Shown here in pieces: positions 59,885 to 64,000 of a DNA stretch of 64,000 bases. The stretch is taken from NCBI RefSeq assembly GCF_030052815.1, contig NC_079501.1:79628979-79692978 (forward strand), written 5' to 3'. The notes beneath the pieces were generated by a model. That model did no database searches and had not been told where the DNA came from. It saw nothing but the letters and a program-made list of their open reading frames with translations. The stretch is from Hevea brasiliensis (Eukaryota; Streptophyta; Magnoliopsida; Malpighiales; Euphorbiaceae). The position numbers and the translations under genes were made by a program. How positions within the stretch are numbered: the stretch's first letter is position 1; each line of letters begins with the position of its first letter.

Positions 59885-60733
59885 AAGTGATCGTCTTCAC
59901 CTCTGATCAATCATGGCATGATGCCTAGCTAACCAATCCATGCCCAAGATGATATCATAATCTCTGAAGGGCATTTCAATGAGATCGGACAGAAAAGTGT
60001 GTCCTTGGATCACCAAAGGACAATCTCTATACATCCTATTAACCCTGACTTCCTGTCCTAACGGACTTGTTACTAGCACCTCAAAGTCCATTCTTGTACA
60101 TGGAACAGCAATGCAATCAATGATGCTAGCACTCACATAAGAATGGGTAGAACCCGGATCAAATAACACAAACACATTTTGGTTAAAAGTTGAGAAGGTA
60201 CCAGCCACAACATCCGATGTCTCTGCCTCTTCCCTCTGTCTCATGGCATAGACTCTGACTGGAGCACTATCTTGCTCTGATTGTTTTACTGTGCCTTGGC
60301 TGCCTGCTGGGTTACCTCTACCCCTGCCTCTACCTCTGCTAGGTGGTTGTGAGCTTCTGGTGACAGGGCTCTGAACTGACCCTTCTGCAGTAGTAGGAGG
60401 TGGTCCAACTCTGCGACTACTGGTGCAGTCCTTGGCAAAGTGTCCTGTGCCTCCACAGTTATAACAGGCTCCAATAGCCTTGTAGCAGATCCCACCATGA
60501 TTTCTTCCACATGTTTCACATTGGCGGGGAGGATAGGAACCTCTGGTACTCTGCTGTCCAGATTGGGGAGGTCTCTGTCCTGAATATCTTCCATTACCAG
60601 ATTTCTTGCCACCTCTGCCATGTCCCCCATAGTTCTTCCTCTTTCCAGTATGACCACTGGAACTCATTCTCTTGATTTTCCCTCTTTCTCTGTCTTCTCG
60701 ACCTCTTCTTCTCAGGAGCAGTCTCAAATTCAA
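59885..60733 (-). pseudogene. gag: gag C-terminus and protease, element III
   Basis: A 278-codon frame (60733 to 59897). It has an Arg/Gly-rich stretch, a first Cys/His box (CETCGRNHGGIC, residues 72-83), the zinc knuckle CYNCGGTGHFAKDC (90-103), a basic RGRGRGRG linker (about 133-140), then aspartic protease with FDPGSTHSYV (191-200) and [15 protein letters not shown] at the end. The frame fails a few codons before the reverse transcriptase part ([12 protein letters not shown]). Confidence 0.9.
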
Positions 60734-61446
60734 CTCTTTCCAACTCTAGGGCTTGAGAAACAAGTTCGAGAGAAGTTAGTGTGTTTGAAGCCGAGCACTT
60801 GTACTGACATCGGGCTTCAAGCCGTTCAAACCTCTTGCTTCTTTCCTGTGGTAGAGAGTAGACTCATTGCATAATGGCTAAGGCGGAAAATTCTCTTTCA
60901 TACTCACCACCGATCCCCCTGTTTCAAACTTAGGAACTCCTGCGACACGGTCTACATAAGCATCGGGGATATATTTCTGCTGAATTCCCGAGGAAGTCAT
61001 TCCATGTTAGCACTGCAGCTCTACTGCATCGTGGGAATGGTTTTCCACCGATCATAAGCATCCCCCTATAGTAAGGACACTGAGTATTCAAATCTAAGCT
61101 CTTCTGTACAATGTAGCTTCTTGAACACCCTATCCATTCTCTCTAACCATTGTTCAGCTTCTAGAGGATCTACTGTCCCCTTAAACTCTGTAGCCCCATA
61201 CTTCATCAATTTATCATACTGCCTTGTAGGAGACTGTGGTTGTACCACTGGTGTCTATATTGGGACTTGAGTAGGTACATTGCCAGCCATTTGTTGGAAC
61301 ATTGCAGCCATCTGCACGAGCGAATCGAGCAGAAGCTGCGATGCTGCGGTGGTCTTCTTTGAACCACTAACATTTTGTAGGCCTGGGGCATCCCCTTGCA
61401 CCTCAGCCTCAATAGACTGATCGACTGAACGATCACCCTCTTCCAT
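60734..61446 (-). pseudogene. gag: gag N-terminus, element III
   Basis: ATG at 61446 gives MEEGDRSVDQSIEAE, the proper gag start. The upstream codons in the same frame (from 61488) are leader. A TAG at 61255 replaces the Q of VPIQTPV. The next block (61248-61066) reads YGATEFKGTVDPLEAEQWLERMDRVFKKL, the conserved capsid region, and ends at a TAA in place of the Q of LLQGDAYD. From there to 60734 the capsid C-terminal half (FLSLKQGDR, FRLSHYAMSLLS, VQVLGFKHTNF) is recognisable only across several frames. Confidence 0.85.
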
Positions 61447-61617
61447 ATTCAATGCGAGGATTTTAGATCTCCTGAACAAATAACACAAGGAGATTTCCTC
61501 TCGTTAGTGCATTTTTATAATGTAATGTACTGTATGTATCAAACAATGATATTGAGCAGTTGTACTATGAAGAAAGAATAATCAAATAACAATTGAAAAG
61601 CAATTTAAAAAAACTTT

Positions 61618-61628
61618 GCTCGATACCA
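61618..61628 (-). promoter_or_regulatory. Defective primer binding site after LTR A
   Basis: On the minus strand it reads TGGTATCGAGC, one base shorter than the TGGTATCAGAGC found after LTR B and needed to pair with initiator Met tRNA: CAG has become CG. Confidence 0.85.
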
Positions 61629-61636
61629 CTAAAACA

Positions 61637-64000
61637 TGTCACACCCTACCCCTCTGTAAGGCATAACATGATCCGTAATATACCTAATGAATTGCCAACT
61701 CGTCATCGATAATCCATTAAATACACTACAAGGGATTTTAAAAACTTTTCTTACCTCTTTTACGATGGTGAGCACTATTTACAGTGTTAAAGACTTTGGT
61801 GAATCAAGTGAAACAACTAACTCATTTGGTTTATTTGGAATTTACGTAAAAATTTTGGCGAGTGCCATCCGTATTTTGGACAAAGCAGTTCTTGAAAAAC
61901 TCGTAAAAGCACTTCAATAATTTTCCAAATCTCAACTTCAATACATTTCTCAACACAACAATTTATCAACTCAATTCCATAGAAATTTTTCAAAGTCTGA
62001 GATAAGGAAATATAATACAATTTTTACAAGTCAAATAACTCATAATTAATTTACAACTTCAAGTTACAACTTGAATTTACAACTGCTCAAAACCAAAAAC
62101 AAAATGTACATACAGTGTCATACATTACAGTACAAAATGCCACATGTGGTATACTCACTATACCCAAAAATCTCTCGCTGGCGGTATTAGCAGCCTAGTC
62201 TGCTGCACTGTCGGTCTGTCTACCTGCGACAGCAATAAAAAGCTATCGCTGAGACAATGTCTCAGTGGTGCACAACATTAACCAAATACAATTTAAATCA
62301 CAATTCATAAGTCATGTAAATAGTGGATACTTAAAATCATAGTTAAATTCAATACAGTAATTGTCAACAAGAATTTAAACTCCATTTGTCAATATCACAA
62401 TAATTTTCATGAGTTAGATCATGTTTGAATTCAAAAGACAGTATATGTCAATGAGAGTTTAAATCCATTTCACAATCTCACAATACATATCAATAAATCA
62501 CACACAGCTTAATCATGATCCATAGTTCAATTCGTCCCAAAAGCCGATGGCTAATGAGGTATTCAATTCGTCCCAAAAGTCGATGACTAATGAGGAATAA
62601 CATGGCTAGCTAGCAAAAATATGAGTACTCATCCAATTCGTCCTCAACAGGCACACACCTCAACACTTCAGCCAGAGAGGGAATTCAATTCGTCCCACTA
62701 GACAAGCTAATGAGGAATACGATCAATATACATGATAGCTGTGGTTTCAAACCATTTCCAATGCTTTTAAATCAATAAGTATCCATCAATGTCATTCAAA
62801 CAATTTCTCACAATTTCAAATCATTTACAATGCTTTTCAAGCAATAAATATTCATTCAAATACATTTCCACAATTTAAAACAATAATATACAAATATTCA
62901 ATATTTATTTCAATTGAAAATAATTCAAAAGAAATAGTTGTTGTGCACAAACCTCTGATATTTGTCTCCTGGACTTGACTCGATTTCTTTCCCTTTTCTT
63001 TGAGTCCTTGTTAATCGAGAAACACAATTTGAAGTGTTTGATCAAGATTAAATTAAACTGTCTCTATCGATGGTGTTTGGTAAATAATGCACTGAACTCA
63101 ATTATTCACTTAATCACCTAATATACCGACCCTCGTTGCGTTTTAGGTAAATTAGGTTTTAGTGTCGTTAATATGTCACATTCGATAGGGTTTTAGGTTT
63201 GGTACGTTTTACCAAAGTCATTTCCTTGTTTAGTGCATTTTAATGCAAATTGCTGGATTTCGGGACACTGGTTTGACCTAGCCGGACGGCCTAGTTCCCT
63301 CGGTTCTCGGGCTTCGGTAAAAACTACAAACTTGTAGATCTATGTCTTATTGCACGCGGGGCAAAATTTCAGGTCAATCCGAGTTAAGTAGACCAAGTTA
63401 TGGTCATTACACTATTGCTGGTCAAATGGTATCAATTTAGGTCAATTTTTTGGTCAATTTGGTCAACTCTGGTTCGGCCAGTTTTTGGACCCGAACTTGT
63501 GCAAGCTTTTTGACTTGCTTATGGTCATTTCTGGGCTTTGGTGTCTTCATAAGACTTGTAGGTATGGGTCTTAACTATTCTTGGTTAAAATTTCAGGTCA
63601 ATTGGACCTGTTTTGAGTGAGTTATGGCCTAAACACTCACTGCTGCCCAAATGGTCAGTTTTTAGGTCTCAAGTGTACCTAATCCGAATTGGTCATTTTT
63701 CACATCACCTTGCAAGCAGAATTTTGGTATGCTTTCTCAATGAAAGTTGGCACATTTTGTGCCTAGTTCCACCTCCAATTGGTCTCATACCAATTGAGGT
63801 TACACATTTAAACTTATTGGTCTATTTGCACACTGTCCTCTATGTGTCTTTCAAACCCCAATTCAAACACACATTTAACTTGCTCTACCTTAAATCCCCA
63901 TACCCAATTCTGATTTTATACCATTCCATATTCATTTATCACTTCTTACTATGGTCAATTTGGACAGAATACAAATATTCTCAATACATCAAATACAACC
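61637..64000 (-). mobile_element. LTR A of element III, cut by window end
   Basis: It ends (minus strand) in ..gggtgtgaca at 61637 and is nearly identical to 53092-55450 of LTR B. The remaining 1.3 kb or so lies beyond the window. The attcaattcgtccc tandem repeat is at 62525-62715. Confidence 0.9.

Larger units (their letters stand above)
52867..64000 (-). mobile_element. Element III: Ty3/gypsy chromovirus in tandem arrangement
   Basis: Read on the minus strand: LTR A (from beyond 64000 to 61637), primer site, gag, pol, polypurine tract, LTR B (56793-53092), then a second primer site and gag start (53091-52867) cut off against the array. A simple insertion would end at LTR B. A second leader after it means two elements share LTR B, the outcome of recombination between LTRs of tandem or sister copies. 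The pol wording is close to element I but the LTR is different and longer. Coding parts are broken at about ten places. Confidence 0.85.

Overview
The window is a gene-free, AT-rich, repeat-dominated stretch of plant nuclear DNA, probably pericentromeric or other heterochromatin of a eudicot. The plant assignment rests on several LTR retrotransposon lineages typical of angiosperms: Ty3/gypsy chromoviruses with initiator-Met tRNA primer sites and a C-terminal chromodomain, an Athila/Tat-like Ty3/gypsy fragment, and Ty1/copia LTRs. I cannot fix the species. I found no host protein gene, tRNA or rRNA gene, and nothing resembling a bacterial-type system. Every long open frame with recognisable homology is a decayed gag or pol.

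The substrate is an array of about 15 kb of a tandem repeat with a unit near 650 bp, all in one orientation. It survives as five blocks: 4851-15133, 38400-39736, 42197-43144, 44042-45706 and 51018-52866. The unit looks like a fused pair of diverged half-units of about 325 bp. Everything else has inserted into or truncated this array.

Layout from the left: 1-4850 holds two nested antisense LTRs of a chromovirus family (Y inside X). Array block 1 carries a solo LTR at 11787-12868 with a perfect 5-bp target duplication. Element I (15134-38399, + strand) is a decayed chromovirus. Its 5' half is interrupted by element II (21647-31310), a younger chromovirus with nearly readable pol. After element II, element I resumes from an earlier point, so about 2.1 kb of its gag-pol appears twice (19527-21646 and 31337-33459). 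The right-hand copy still has the unoccupied site where element II inserted in the left copy. The 3' LTR of element I contains a broken copia LTR and is itself truncated at 38399.

Further right lie an Athila/Tat-like 5' fragment (39737-42196), an unclassified insert with a long AT microsatellite (43145-44041), and an antisense solo LTR of the element I family (45707-51017, 5-bp duplication ACCTA) with an Angela-like copia LTR inside it. Last is element III (minus strand, 52867 to beyond 64000), arranged as LTR - gag/pol - LTR - second primer site and gag start, i.e. a tandem or recombinant element.

The elements are disabled by stops, frameshifts and catalytic changes. Many stops read as C-to-T changes at CAG, CAA or TGG codons, the expected mark of cytosine methylation and deamination. 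The most interesting points are the 650-bp repeat, the duplicated segment with its empty site, the tandem structure of element III, and a recurrent CAG/CTG versus CG discrepancy between LTR copies that may be technical.
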